DNA of 64,000 nt, taken from CAWDVB01 sp963824105. Lineage in GTDB: Bacteria > Actinomycetota > Actinomycetes > Propionibacteriales > Nocardioidaceae. The notes beneath the pieces were generated by a model that searched no databases, was not told the DNA's origin, and saw only the letters and a program-made list of their open reading frames with translations. Below, piece after piece: positions 52,662-60,726 of the stretch (its first letter is position 1; every line of letters starts with the position of its first letter). The position numbers were made by a program, and so were the translations under genes. The stretch spans positions 1 through 64,000 of the forward strand of contig CAWGNN010000008.1 of assembly GCA_963824105.1 (NCBI GenBank), read 5' to 3'.

Positions 52662-53446
52662 TCGGGAGTGACCTCGGCCTCGACGCGAGCCGCCGCGGAG
52701 GAGGAGCGCTCGTCGAGCAGTGTGAGCAGCGCGTCCAACTCCAGTTGGATTCCGTCGGCCAGGGGCACACTCCGGCTGGCGCGCAACAGCGACTTCGCCA
52801 TCCTGGCTGGCACGGGCGCAAGCGAACTGATTGCGACGGCAATGGCCGCCACCTCGGACTCCAGGTCGGACTGCTTCACACTGCGGTTCACCAGGCCGAT
52901 ACGAGCCGCCTCGGCGCCAGTCAGCCGGTGCCTGAGGAAGAGCAGCTCGAAGGCTTGGGACATCCCCACCAGGGCAGGGAGGCGTTGGGTCGCGCCCCCT
53001 CCCGGCACCAGGTCATGCGTGAGCTCGGGCAGCCCCAGCACTGCGTCATCGACGCAGATGCGAAAGTCACAGGCAAGTGCCATCTCGAGACCACCGCCCA
53101 GGGCCGCACCGTTGATGGCGGCGATCGTCGGCATTGGGAGAGCAGCGAGCTGCTCGATGTCCCGACTCCGCTGCAGGCGGATCCGGCGGGCGGCCACGGT
53201 CTCCGGAGCCGCTGACTCCTTGAGATCCATCCCTGCGCAGAAGTGCCGGTTGCCCTCGGCGGTCAGGACCAGGACGTTGACGTCGCCGGAGATCTGCACG
53301 GCGCGGTAGATCCTGCAGAGCTCCTCGCGCATCTGCTGGTTGCGGGCGTTCGCGCTCTGCGGTCGATCCAGGCGCAGCCAGGCCACACCGCGGTCATCGA
53401 CGTCGAACTTGGTGGTCTCCAGGGGCGGACCGGGGATCGTTGTCAT
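52658..53446 (-). CDS. Enoyl-CoA hydratase/isomerase family protein 2
   Basis: A 262-residue crotonase-family protein with HFCAGMDLKESA (about 68-79) and NGAALGGGLEMALACD (about 109-124), the two halves of the oxyanion hole, and LPELTHDLVPGGGATQRL with the usual glutamate region. It converges with the GntR gene (four-base tail overlap) and lies at the end of a three-gene minus-strand set with the 3-hydroxyacyl-CoA dehydrogenase and an acyl-CoA dehydrogenase, a complete beta-oxidation trio apart from thiolase. Confidence 0.9.
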   Translation of the reverse strand: MTTIPGPPLETTKFDVDDRGVAWLRLDRPQSANARNQQMREELCRIYRAVQISGDVNVLVLTAEGNRHFCAGMDLKESAAPETVAARRIRLQRSRDIEQLAALPMPTIAAINGAALGGGLEMALACDFRICVDDAVLGLPELTHDLVPGGGATQRLPALVGMSQAFELLFLRHRLTGAEAARIGLVNRSVKQSDLESEVAAIAVAISSLAPVPARMAKSLLRASRSVPLADGIQLELDALLTLLDERSSSAAARVEAEVTPD

Positions 53447-54321
53447 GGGCGGTCCTCGAGGCGGCGACCCGTCTCGTCATAGCGATAGAAGCCGCGGCCC
53501 GACTTGCGGCCAAGGTTCCCCGCGCTGACCATGTTGCGCAAGCCGACTGTGGGGCGGAACCGATCGCCATGCGCGGTGGTGAGTCCGGTCAGCGCGGACA
53601 GGTAGGTGTCCAAACCGTTGAAGTCCCCGAGCTCCAGTGGACCCATCGGGTGGTTGAACGCGAGCTTGACGGCGGTATCGATGTCCTCGGCGCTGGCAAG
53701 ACCCTCCTCAAGCATGTGCAGCGCCTCCAGCCGCAAGATTGCGGAGATCCGGCTGGTCAGGAACCCTGGACTGTCCTTCTGGCAGACCACCACCTGCTTG
53801 CCCAGTCGCTGAGCGAACGCCCGGGCTCGCTCCACGCTCTCGTCCGAGGTATGCAGGCCACGGATCAGCTCGACCAGCCGCATCATCACGGGTGGATTGA
53901 AGAAGTGCATACCCACCAGCCGCTCAGCGGCCGCGCCGAGAGGAGCGCCAATGGCGGTGATCGACAGCTGCGAAGTGTTGGTGCCTAGCAGGGCGTTGGG
54001 ACGGGCCACCTCGACGGCCTCGGCCAGGAGCTCCCGCTTGAGCTCCAATACCTCAGGCACCGCCTCGATCACCAGGTCGGCATCCTCGGCCGCCTCCGAC
54101 AGATCGGTCACCATCGTAATGGCGGCCATGGTCCGATCCGTGTCGTCCGCCGTCGCCTTGCCAGCCTTGACCAGGCGGCCGAGGCTAAGCCTGATGGCTT
54201 CGGTCGCTCGATCGAGCGCCTCGGTCTCCAGGTCCGTTAGGACAACGTCGTATCCTGCCGCGGCTGCGACCTGGGCGATGCCACTGCCCATCGTCCCTGC
54301 CCCAAGCACGGCGACCTTCAT
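53443..54321 (-). CDS. 3-hydroxyacyl-CoA dehydrogenase (3-hydroxybutyryl-CoA dehydrogenase type)
   Basis: A 292-residue NAD-dependent enzyme: Rossmann motif VAVLGAGTMGSGIAQVA (about 3-19), ITAIGAP and the catalytic histidine in GMHFFNPPVMM (about 142), then LVVCQKDSPGFLTSRI-type linker and FNHPMGPLELGDFNGLD in the C-terminal domain. It oxidises L-3-hydroxyacyl-CoA. The ATG at 54321 overlaps the stop of the acyl-CoA dehydrogenase; longer in-frame extension upstream is that gene in another frame. It overlaps the hydratase gene by four bases. Confidence 0.93.
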   Translation of the reverse strand: MKVAVLGAGTMGSGIAQVAAAAGYDVVLTDLETEALDRATEAIRLSLGRLVKAGKATADDTDRTMAAITMVTDLSEAAEDADLVIEAVPEVLELKRELLAEAVEVARPNALLGTNTSQLSITAIGAPLGAAAERLVGMHFFNPPVMMRLVELIRGLHTSDESVERARAFAQRLGKQVVVCQKDSPGFLTSRISAILRLEALHMLEEGLASAEDIDTAVKLAFNHPMGPLELGDFNGLDTYLSALTGLTTAHGDRFRPTVGLRNMVSAGNLGRKSGRGFYRYDETGRRLEDRP

Positions 54322-55469
54322 GAGGACTTCCTCAGCCCGAGTTCCATCTCGCCCAGCAGGGCGCGGAGCAGATCGTTGCTGCCCTCGACGATCTGCAGCA
54401 CCTTTGCGTCCCGTAGCAGCCGCCCGACGACGAACTCGGAGGAGACGCCCGATGCCCCATGAATCTGGACTGCGTCGGTCGCCGACCGGAAGGCGACGTC
54501 GCTGGCGTACATCTTGGCCATGGCCGTCGCCCGCCGCGCCCGCTCTCCCCGGTCGAGAGCCTCGGCCGCCGCGCGCACGAGGAGTCGCGCGGTCTCGACC
54601 CCGACCGCCATGTCGGTCACCTTGGACTGGACGATCTGGAAGTTCGAGATCTCCTGGCCGAACGCCACGCGCGTCTGTGCGAAGGAGCGCGACTCCTCGA
54701 GGCACGCCTCGGCCAGCCCTAGCGCCCTGGATGCCACGGCGAGACGCCCTCGCTCGACCGCGTTCATCGCCACCCGGAAACCGGCGCCCTCCTCGCCCAG
54801 CAGAGCCTCGGGGCCCACACGGACGTTGTCCAGCACCAGGTCACCGCTGCACAGGGGTCGGAAGCCCAGCTTGTTCTTGTAAGGAGACACCGAAAGCCCG
54901 GGCGCGTCCCGAGGGACGATGAAGGCGGTCACTCCAGCGTGCTTCAGTGAGCGGTCGGATGTCGCGAACGTCACGAAGAAATCGGCGATGTCGATGTTGG
55001 TGATCCACGCCTTCGCGCCGTTGATGACGAAGCCGTCCCCGTCACGGCGGTACATGGTCTCCATTCCAGCCACGTCGCTACCGGACCTCGGTTCAGTGAC
55101 GCCTGCGCCGCCGAAGTGTCGCCCCTCGGCCAACGGCCTGAGCCAGCGTTCCTTCTGCGCATCGGTGCCGAAGCGGTCGATGCTGGCGCCCACCAGCCCC
55201 GAGGGCATCGAGATCTGGACGGCCATCGCGGTACAGACCTTGGACACCTCCTCGACGACTCTGGAGAAAGTCACGAAGTCGAGACCGAGCCCACCCAGCT
55301 CCGGCGCGATAACTCCGCCGAAGAAGCCCAGGTCCGCCATCTTGTCGAGCAGGTCGCGCGGCAGCGTCTCGTCGGCGTCGTAGTACGCCACACGAGGGGC
55401 GATCTCCGAGCGTGCGAAGTCCCTCGCTAGGCGGACGAGGTCATCGGCTTCGGCCTGGGTGGTCGGCAT
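54318..55469 (-). CDS. Acyl-CoA dehydrogenase 1 of the island
   Basis: A 383-residue flavoprotein with GVTEPRSGSDVAGM (about 125-138), WITNIDIADFFV, the IHGASGVSSEF segment and a C-terminal VEGSNDLLRALLG where the glutamate is the expected catalytic base. GAGGAG lies just before the ATG at 55469. First gene of the minus-strand beta-oxidation trio; it is divergent from a second acyl-CoA dehydrogenase across an AT-rich operator region. Confidence 0.92.
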   Translation of the reverse strand: MPTTQAEADDLVRLARDFARSEIAPRVAYYDADETLPRDLLDKMADLGFFGGVIAPELGGLGLDFVTFSRVVEEVSKVCTAMAVQISMPSGLVGASIDRFGTDAQKERWLRPLAEGRHFGGAGVTEPRSGSDVAGMETMYRRDGDGFVINGAKAWITNIDIADFFVTFATSDRSLKHAGVTAFIVPRDAPGLSVSPYKNKLGFRPLCSGDLVLDNVRVGPEALLGEEGAGFRVAMNAVERGRLAVASRALGLAEACLEESRSFAQTRVAFGQEISNFQIVQSKVTDMAVGVETARLLVRAAAEALDRGERARRATAMAKMYASDVAFRSATDAVQIHGASGVSSEFVVGRLLRDAKVLQIVEGSNDLLRALLGEMELGLRKSS

Positions 55470-55487
55470 CTGGCTCCTCACGAGAAT

Positions 55488-55499
55488 CTATACGCATAG
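55488..55499. promoter_or_regulatory. AT-rich palindrome between divergent acyl-CoA dehydrogenases
   Basis: CTAT-ACGC-ATAG is a perfect dyad followed by TTATATCAATCTATC (to 55514). The whole 55485-55515 stretch is strikingly AT-rich for this genome. It is placed to control both divergent units and carries TATC elements like the other island boxes. Confidence 0.45.
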
Positions 55500-55620
55500 T
55501 TATATCAATCTATCAGAGCCAGCGCTACGCTTACCCACACCGATCTTGATCAGCACACCCCCTGAATGCACGTCGAGCCGTGCGTCCACTCATCCGTCGC
55601 CACCACACACCGGAGCTTGT

Positions 55621-56757
55621 ATGAGCACCTTTGCATCCTTGCCGCCCGAGTACCTCAGCCTCCGCGCGGAGGCCGAGAACCTTGCCGAGCAGGTGCGCCC
55701 ACTGGCCGTGGAAGCCGACTCGATGAGCGTCTGGCATCCCGAGCTGCTGCAACTGGTCGTCGACAGCGGCCTGTTCCGGCTGACCATCCCGAAGGCGTTC
55801 GGAGGGCGGCACGAACAGGTCGATCCCTATGCCATCTGTGTCGTCCGTGAGGTCCTCATGGGGGTGAGCTCAGCGGCCGACTCGCTGTTTGCGCTGCAAG
55901 GAATCGGCAGCTATGCCATCGCGGTCGCGGGGACCCCGGAGCAACAGCAGCACTGGTTGCCGCGCGTGGCCGACGGCACGACGCTTGCAGCGATGGCCCT
56001 GACAGAGCCCGTGGCAGGATCCGACCTCCGGTCGATCGCCACGACCGCGGTCGAACGGGGCGACGAGATCGTCATCAACGGCCACAAGTCATTCATCTCA
56101 AACGCGGGCGTCGCCGGCTACTACACCGTGCTCGCGGCGGAGGAGGGTGCTCTGTCGGCGTTCATCATCCCGGCCGACACCCCCGGCTTGTCCACCACGC
56201 CGTCTCCTGAACTGGGCGCCCCCCATGTCCTCGGCGAAGTGCTGCTGCAGGATGTTCGGCTCCCGCTGTCGGCTCGCGTCGGACTTCCGGGGCAGGGTCT
56301 CGAGCCGGTGCTCGCGACGCTGGCCGTGTTCCGAGTGTCGGTGGCGGCTGCGGCGGTCGGTCTCGCCCAGGTGGCACTCGACGAGGCGACCCGCCACACC
56401 CGGGAACGCATCCAGTTCGGTCGCCCCTTGATCCGCCTCGGACCGGTCGCCGGGCACCTCGCGGACGCATGGGCAGACGTCGAGTCCGCCAGGTTGCTCA
56501 CCTACCGGGCGGCCGAACTCGCACGCGAGGACGCTCGTGCCCACCTCGAACACTCCTCACTCGCCAAGCTCGCTGCCAGCGAGGCCTGCCAGAGGGTTGT
56601 CGACCGTTGCATCCAGGTGTCCGGGCGTTGGGGTCTGATCAAGGACTCACGCCTCGAGCGCTGTCACCGCCAGGCCCGCCCCATGCGCATCTACGAAGGG
56701 GCCAGCGAGGTGATCCGTCTCGGTATCGCCCGGCAGCTCGCGCTGGAGGTGGTCTGA
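55621..56757 (+). CDS. Acyl-CoA dehydrogenase 2 of the island
   Basis: A 378-residue acyl-CoA dehydrogenase: TEPVAGSDLRSIA (about 137-149), HKSFISNAGVAGYY, GLAQVALDEATRHTRERIQFGRPL and a C-terminal YEGASEVIRLGIARQLAL with the catalytic glutamate. GGAG lies five bases before the ATG at 55621; an upstream in-frame start would read through the AT-rich operator. It is followed by an SDR gene one base after its stop. Confidence 0.92.
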   Translation: MSTFASLPPEYLSLRAEAENLAEQVRPLAVEADSMSVWHPELLQLVVDSGLFRLTIPKAFGGRHEQVDPYAICVVREVLMGVSSAADSLFALQGIGSYAIAVAGTPEQQQHWLPRVADGTTLAAMALTEPVAGSDLRSIATTAVERGDEIVINGHKSFISNAGVAGYYTVLAAEEGALSAFIIPADTPGLSTTPSPELGAPHVLGEVLLQDVRLPLSARVGLPGQGLEPVLATLAVFRVSVAAAAVGLAQVALDEATRHTRERIQFGRPLIRLGPVAGHLADAWADVESARLLTYRAAELAREDARAHLEHSSLAKLAASEACQRVVDRCIQVSGRWGLIKDSRLERCHRQARPMRIYEGASEVIRLGIARQLALEVV

Positions 56758-56758
56758 G

Positions 56759-57508
56759 GTGGAACTCGGCATTTCCGGAAGGGTCGCCATCGTCACGGGT
56801 GCCAGCCGCGGGCTGGGGCGCGCCATCGCCCTGGGCCTGGCGGCAGAGCGAGCCCATGTCCTGGCGGCCGCTCGTTCCACGGCCGAGCTCGGTGTGCTCG
56901 CCGAGGATGGCAACGGGTCCATCGTCCCGATCACATGTGACATGGCCGTCACCGAGCAGGTGGCCGCCCTCGTTCCCCAGGCTCTCGCGGAGTTCGGTCG
57001 GCTCGACATCATCGTGAACAACGCCGGCATCGCTCCTGCATCAAGCTTCGACCAGATGTCGCTCGAGGTGTGGCGCAACGTCCTCGACGTGAACGTGCTG
57101 GCCCCCGTCACCCTGATCCAGGCGGCCCTGCCGCACCTGCGGGCCCAGCGGAGCGGCAAGATCATCAACATCGGATCTCTCTCCTCGTTGCGCGGCAAGC
57201 CCCTGCTCGCGGCGTACTCCGCTTCCAAGGGCGCCCTGCTGAGGCTCACCGAGGCCCTGGCAGGGGAGATTGCGCAGGACGGGATCCAGGTGAACCTCGT
57301 CGCTCCTGGCGGGTTCGCGACCGAGGCGCAGCGCCAGGTCCTCGACAACCCCGAGATGCTGACGCGTCGGCTTCGCAAGATCCCGTCAGGGCGTCTGGGC
57401 GAACCCGAGGAGATCGTCGCCCTGGTCAACTACCTGGCATCGCCGCTCTCGGACTTCGTCACGGGCAGCACGTTCACGATCGACGGCGGCGAGTTCTCGA
57501 AGCTGTGA
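56759..57508 (+). CDS. Short-chain dehydrogenase/reductase
   Basis: A 249-residue classical SDR. The cofactor motif TGASRGLGRA is at about 13-22, NNAG near 84, the catalytic serine in NIGSLSSLRG (about 138-142) and the YSASK catalytic pair near 153-157. It would oxidise or reduce a hydroxy/keto group, possibly an alternative 3-hydroxyacyl-CoA step. GTG start; co-transcribed with the acyl-CoA dehydrogenase before it and the amidohydrolase after it. Confidence 0.92.
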   Translation: MELGISGRVAIVTGASRGLGRAIALGLAAERAHVLAAARSTAELGVLAEDGNGSIVPITCDMAVTEQVAALVPQALAEFGRLDIIVNNAGIAPASSFDQMSLEVWRNVLDVNVLAPVTLIQAALPHLRAQRSGKIINIGSLSSLRGKPLLAAYSASKGALLRLTEALAGEIAQDGIQVNLVAPGGFATEAQRQVLDNPEMLTRRLRKIPSGRLGEPEEIVALVNYLASPLSDFVTGSTFTIDGGEFSKL

Positions 57509-57530
57509 GTCGAAGGAATGGAGGAAGCCC

Positions 57531-58307
57531 GTGATCGTCGACGTTCACTGTCACGTCTGGCCTGATGCCGTCGCCAGTCGGGCTCTGGGAGCATCGATCC
57601 CCGACATGCCGCTGCGTGGAGACGGGACCGTGGCCGGGTTGACAGCCGCGCAGGAGGAGGCCGGCGTCGACCTATCCGTCTGCCTCTCGATCGCGACGCG
57701 CGCCGATCTGGTGGAACGCGCCAACAAGTTCGCCGGCTCCTTGGACCCGACAAGGTTCGTCGGCTTTGGCACCGTCCACCTCGGTCTCCCACCCGACGAG
57801 AACCTCGCTATCCTCAGGGCGACCGGGGTCAGGGGGGTCAAACTGCATCCGACCTTCCAGCGCTTCGCCCTCGACGACCCCGCCGTGCTCGATGTGCTCG
57901 AGGCGCTCGCCGGAGAGTTCCCGGTAATCACCCACGTCGGTGCGGGTGGAGGCGGTGACGGCTCGGGCGCAACTCCCAGGATGGTCCGCGACATCGCCCG
58001 GTCCCTGCCGCACCTGGATCTGATTGCCTGTCACTTCGGCGGATTCAAGATGCTTGAGGAGAGCGCGGAGCTGATCGGTGAGAACGTCCTGCTGGATACC
58101 TCTTGGCCACCGTCCCTCGCCACGCTGGATCCACGCCGGGTGCGGGGGATCGTGCAGCGCCACGGGGTGGAACGCGTCCTGTTCGCCTCGGACTGGCCGA
58201 CCGCTTCTCCACGAGACGAGATCGCTGCGATCCGCGCCCTGGGGCTCGCAGAGGAGGACGAGGCTCTCGTCCTCGGTGGCAATGCCCAGCGAGTCCTCAA
58301 GCTCTGA
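57531..58307 (+). CDS. Amidohydrolase-superfamily (amidohydrolase 2) protein
   Basis: A 258-residue TIM-barrel metal enzyme with the HxH motif in VDVHCHVWPD (about 3-12), a third histidine in VITHVGAGGG (about 128), CHFGGFKM (about 168) and the catalytic aspartate in FASDWPTAS (about 222). The family includes decarboxylases and C-C hydrolases acting on aromatic or ring-opened acids. GGAGG precedes the GTG start. Its partner genes suggest it opens or decarboxylates an intermediate of the island pathway. Confidence 0.88.
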   Translation: MIVDVHCHVWPDAVASRALGASIPDMPLRGDGTVAGLTAAQEEAGVDLSVCLSIATRADLVERANKFAGSLDPTRFVGFGTVHLGLPPDENLAILRATGVRGVKLHPTFQRFALDDPAVLDVLEALAGEFPVITHVGAGGGGDGSGATPRMVRDIARSLPHLDLIACHFGGFKMLEESAELIGENVLLDTSWPPSLATLDPRRVRGIVQRHGVERVLFASDWPTASPRDEIAAIRALGLAEEDEALVLGGNAQRVLKL

Positions 58308-58328
58308 GAGAGAGGGGCACGCGCGGGC

Positions 58329-59519
58329 TCACAGCATCTCGATGAGCGTCGCGTTCGCCATCCCGCCACCCTCACACATCGTCTGCAAGCCGTAGCGTCC
58401 GCCCGTGTCCTCGAGGTAGTGCAGCATCGTGGTCATCAATCGTTGGCCCGAGGCACCTAGGGGGTGACCCAGCGCGATCGCGCCGCCCCTTGGGTTCAGC
58501 CGCTCGTCGGGCACCCCGAACTCGGCCTGCCAAGCCAGCGGGACAGGGGCGAAGGCCTCGTTGACCTCCGCGACCGCCAGATCCCGCGCCGCGACGCCGG
58601 CGCGCTCCAGCACCTTCCGGGTGGCGGCGATCGGGCCGTCCAACATCAGGATCGGGTCGCTTCCCACGACGGACATGCCTACGAAGCGCGCACGCGGACG
58701 CAGGCCCAGCTCCGCGGCCCGCGTCCTGCTCATGACCAGCATGGCGGCGGCTCCGTCAGCGAGCTGTGAGGAGTTGCCCGCCGTGATACTCCAGTTGATC
58801 TGCGGGAAGCGCGCGTGGACGTCGTCGTTGCGAAACACCGGTTTGAGGCCCGCCAACGTCTCCGCGCTCGTTTGGGCGCGGATCGTCTCATCTGTCGTGA
58901 ACCACTCTGGTGCAGCCGAGTTGCCGACCTGGACAGGCACGATCTCGCGGGCGAACTTCCCCGTCGACGAGGCCGCAGCAGCCCAGGCCTGCGAGCGAGC
59001 GGCGAACTCGTCGAGCCGTTCCCTCGAAAGCGACCACCGCGACGCCATCAACTCGGCGGCCACGCCTTGCGAGACCAGCCCGGGCGCGTAGCGAGCCTCG
59101 ACTCGGGGCCCGTGCCCGTCCTGCCCCATGCGGCCCGATCCCATGGGGACCCGGCTCATCGACTCCACGCCGGCGACGACCGCGACATCGTAGGCACCGG
59201 ACATGATTCCCTGTGCGGCGAAGGAGGCCGCCTGCTGGCTGGACCCACAGCGACGGTCGATGGTGGTCGCGGGAACCGACTCGGGCAGACCGGCGCCGAG
59301 CCAGGCCACCCGCCCGGGACACGCGGACTGCTCACCCACCTGGCTGACGCACCCGACCAGCACGTCGTCGACGAGAGCCGGATCGATGCCCACCCGGTCG
59401 AGCAGGCCGGTGAACGTGAGGCTGAGCAGGTCGACGGCGTGGATCCCCGACAACGCACCCCCGGGCTTGCCCCTGCCCACCGGCGTCCGAACGGCGTCGA
59501 TGATCACGGCTTCCTGCAC
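58329..59519 (-). CDS. Thiolase-family acetyl-CoA acyltransferase 2
   Basis: A 396-residue thiolase with the nucleophilic cysteine at Cys91 in DRRCGSSQQA, ALGHPLGASGQRL (about 345) and MCEGGGMANATL near the C terminus. It begins MQEAVIIDAVRTPVG, like degradative thiolases. It is transcribed leftward, divergent from the ABC transporter genes across an AT-rich box. Having two thiolases implies two different chain-shortening steps in the island. Confidence 0.92.
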   Translation of the reverse strand: MQEAVIIDAVRTPVGRGKPGGALSGIHAVDLLSLTFTGLLDRVGIDPALVDDVLVGCVSQVGEQSACPGRVAWLGAGLPESVPATTIDRRCGSSQQAASFAAQGIMSGAYDVAVVAGVESMSRVPMGSGRMGQDGHGPRVEARYAPGLVSQGVAAELMASRWSLSRERLDEFAARSQAWAAAASSTGKFAREIVPVQVGNSAAPEWFTTDETIRAQTSAETLAGLKPVFRNDDVHARFPQINWSITAGNSSQLADGAAAMLVMSRTRAAELGLRPRARFVGMSVVGSDPILMLDGPIAATRKVLERAGVAARDLAVAEVNEAFAPVPLAWQAEFGVPDERLNPRGGAIALGHPLGASGQRLMTTMLHYLEDTGGRYGLQTMCEGGGMANATLIEML

Positions 59520-59622
59520 GGTCGCTCCCTTCGCGGAGATACCTGCGACTGTGTCGCTGGGCAGGGTCGCGCGTTACGTTGAGATGGCGCGTGGCCGGGG
59601 GCACGCGAGGCTTGGCAAACTA

Positions 59623-59640
59623 GGATAATCAATACTATCG
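59623..59640 (+). promoter_or_regulatory. AT-rich box between thiolase 2 and the ABC transporter
   Basis: GGATAATCAATACTATCG shares its first seven bases with the box before the gene at 47271 (read on the opposite strand). It contains GATA and TATC in inverted orientation and lies in the divergent promoter region, 55 bases before the permease start. Confidence 0.5.
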
Positions 59641-59694
59641 TCCGAGTCAGCCGAAGCACCAGCCTTCTGCATGTTGGGTGAAGGGAGATCCGCC

Positions 59695-60726
59695 ATGGCC
59701 CCCGGTCCGATCGTCGCTGCAGAAGAAGACGGCGACATGCGCCCAGATGCCCCGGTCGGTCAGGCCGCCGCTGGCCACGGTCGGGACCTGCGTCACCTCG
59801 CCGCGCAGTACGGTCTGATCGCGGGTTTGGCAGCCTTGATCCTCGTGTTCGGCGTGCTTCGTCCGGACTCTTTCTTCACAGTGGCCAACCTGAAGTCGAC
59901 GGCCACCATCATGGCGCCGCTCCTCGTGCTGGCGGTCGGGCTGACCGTTCCCCTCGGCATGGGCGAGTTCGATCTGTCCATCTCGTCGGCGACCCAACTG
60001 TGGGCAGTCCTCATGGTCTCGTTCATCAGCCTTCATGGACTGGCCTGGGGGCTGTCGGTCGGCCTGGTGGTGATCATCGGCGCCGCGACCGGCGCCCTGA
60101 TCGGGCTGATCATCGTCCGCTCACGGGTCAACGCCTTCATCGTGACGCTCGGGGTCGGCACCGTCATGGCGGGGCTGGAGTTCGCGGTTGCCCGCGGCAC
60201 GACGCTGTATCAGAACATCCCGCCCAGCTACACCAACGTGGGCGTGGGCGAGTTTCTCGGCATCCCGGTGGCAGCGATCGTCGCCGCGGCCTTCTGCCTG
60301 CTTGTCTGGCTCGTCACGGAACGTACCGTCGTCGGCCGGCAGATGCGCGCGGTCGGCGGCAACGCGGAGGCTGCTCGACTGTGCGGGGTCCAGGTCAACC
60401 TGTTGCGCACGCTGGGGTTCGTGAGCACCGGAGTAGCCGGGGTGCTGGCAGCCCTGCTCATCACAGCCCAGGCGTCGTCGTACTACCCGAACGCTGCCAC
60501 CGCCATGCTCCTGCCTGCCTATGCAGCCTGCTTCCTGGGGACCACCGTCTTCCGCTCGAACCTCTTCGATGTCGCCGGGACGGCCGTCGGGGTGATCTTC
60601 CTTGCCGCTGTACAGAATGGTCTGCTCGTTCTCGGCGTGCCGTCATGGACAGCGCAGGTCGCGCAAGGTCTCGTACTGGTCGTGGCGGTGGTGGCCTCGA
60701 AACTGGCCTCAGGGGCGACCCGATGA
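59695..60726 (+). CDS. ABC transporter permease, RbsC/sugar-type
   Basis: A 343-residue polytopic protein with about nine hydrophobic segments and the RbsC-family pattern: LTVPLGMGEFDLSISSATQL (about 78-97), FIVTLGVGTVMAGL (about 143-156) and the cytoplasmic coupling loop GNAEAARLCGV (about 220-230). This class normally carries sugars, autoinducers or similar small polar molecules. GGGAG precedes the ATG at 59695. It overlaps the ATPase gene by ATGA. Confidence 0.9.
   Translation: MAPGPIVAAEEDGDMRPDAPVGQAAAGHGRDLRHLAAQYGLIAGLAALILVFGVLRPDSFFTVANLKSTATIMAPLLVLAVGLTVPLGMGEFDLSISSATQLWAVLMVSFISLHGLAWGLSVGLVVIIGAATGALIGLIIVRSRVNAFIVTLGVGTVMAGLEFAVARGTTLYQNIPPSYTNVGVGEFLGIPVAAIVAAAFCLLVWLVTERTVVGRQMRAVGGNAEAARLCGVQVNLLRTLGFVSTGVAGVLAALLITAQASSYYPNAATAMLLPAYAACFLGTTVFRSNLFDVAGTAVGVIFLAAVQNGLLVLGVPSWTAQVAQGLVLVVAVVASKLASGATR

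Noticed and set aside
60000..60722. Upstream in-frame extension of the ABC ATPase gene
   Set aside because: The extension is the permease gene read in another frame; the ATG at 60723 overlaps the permease stop and gives the family-typical N terminus.
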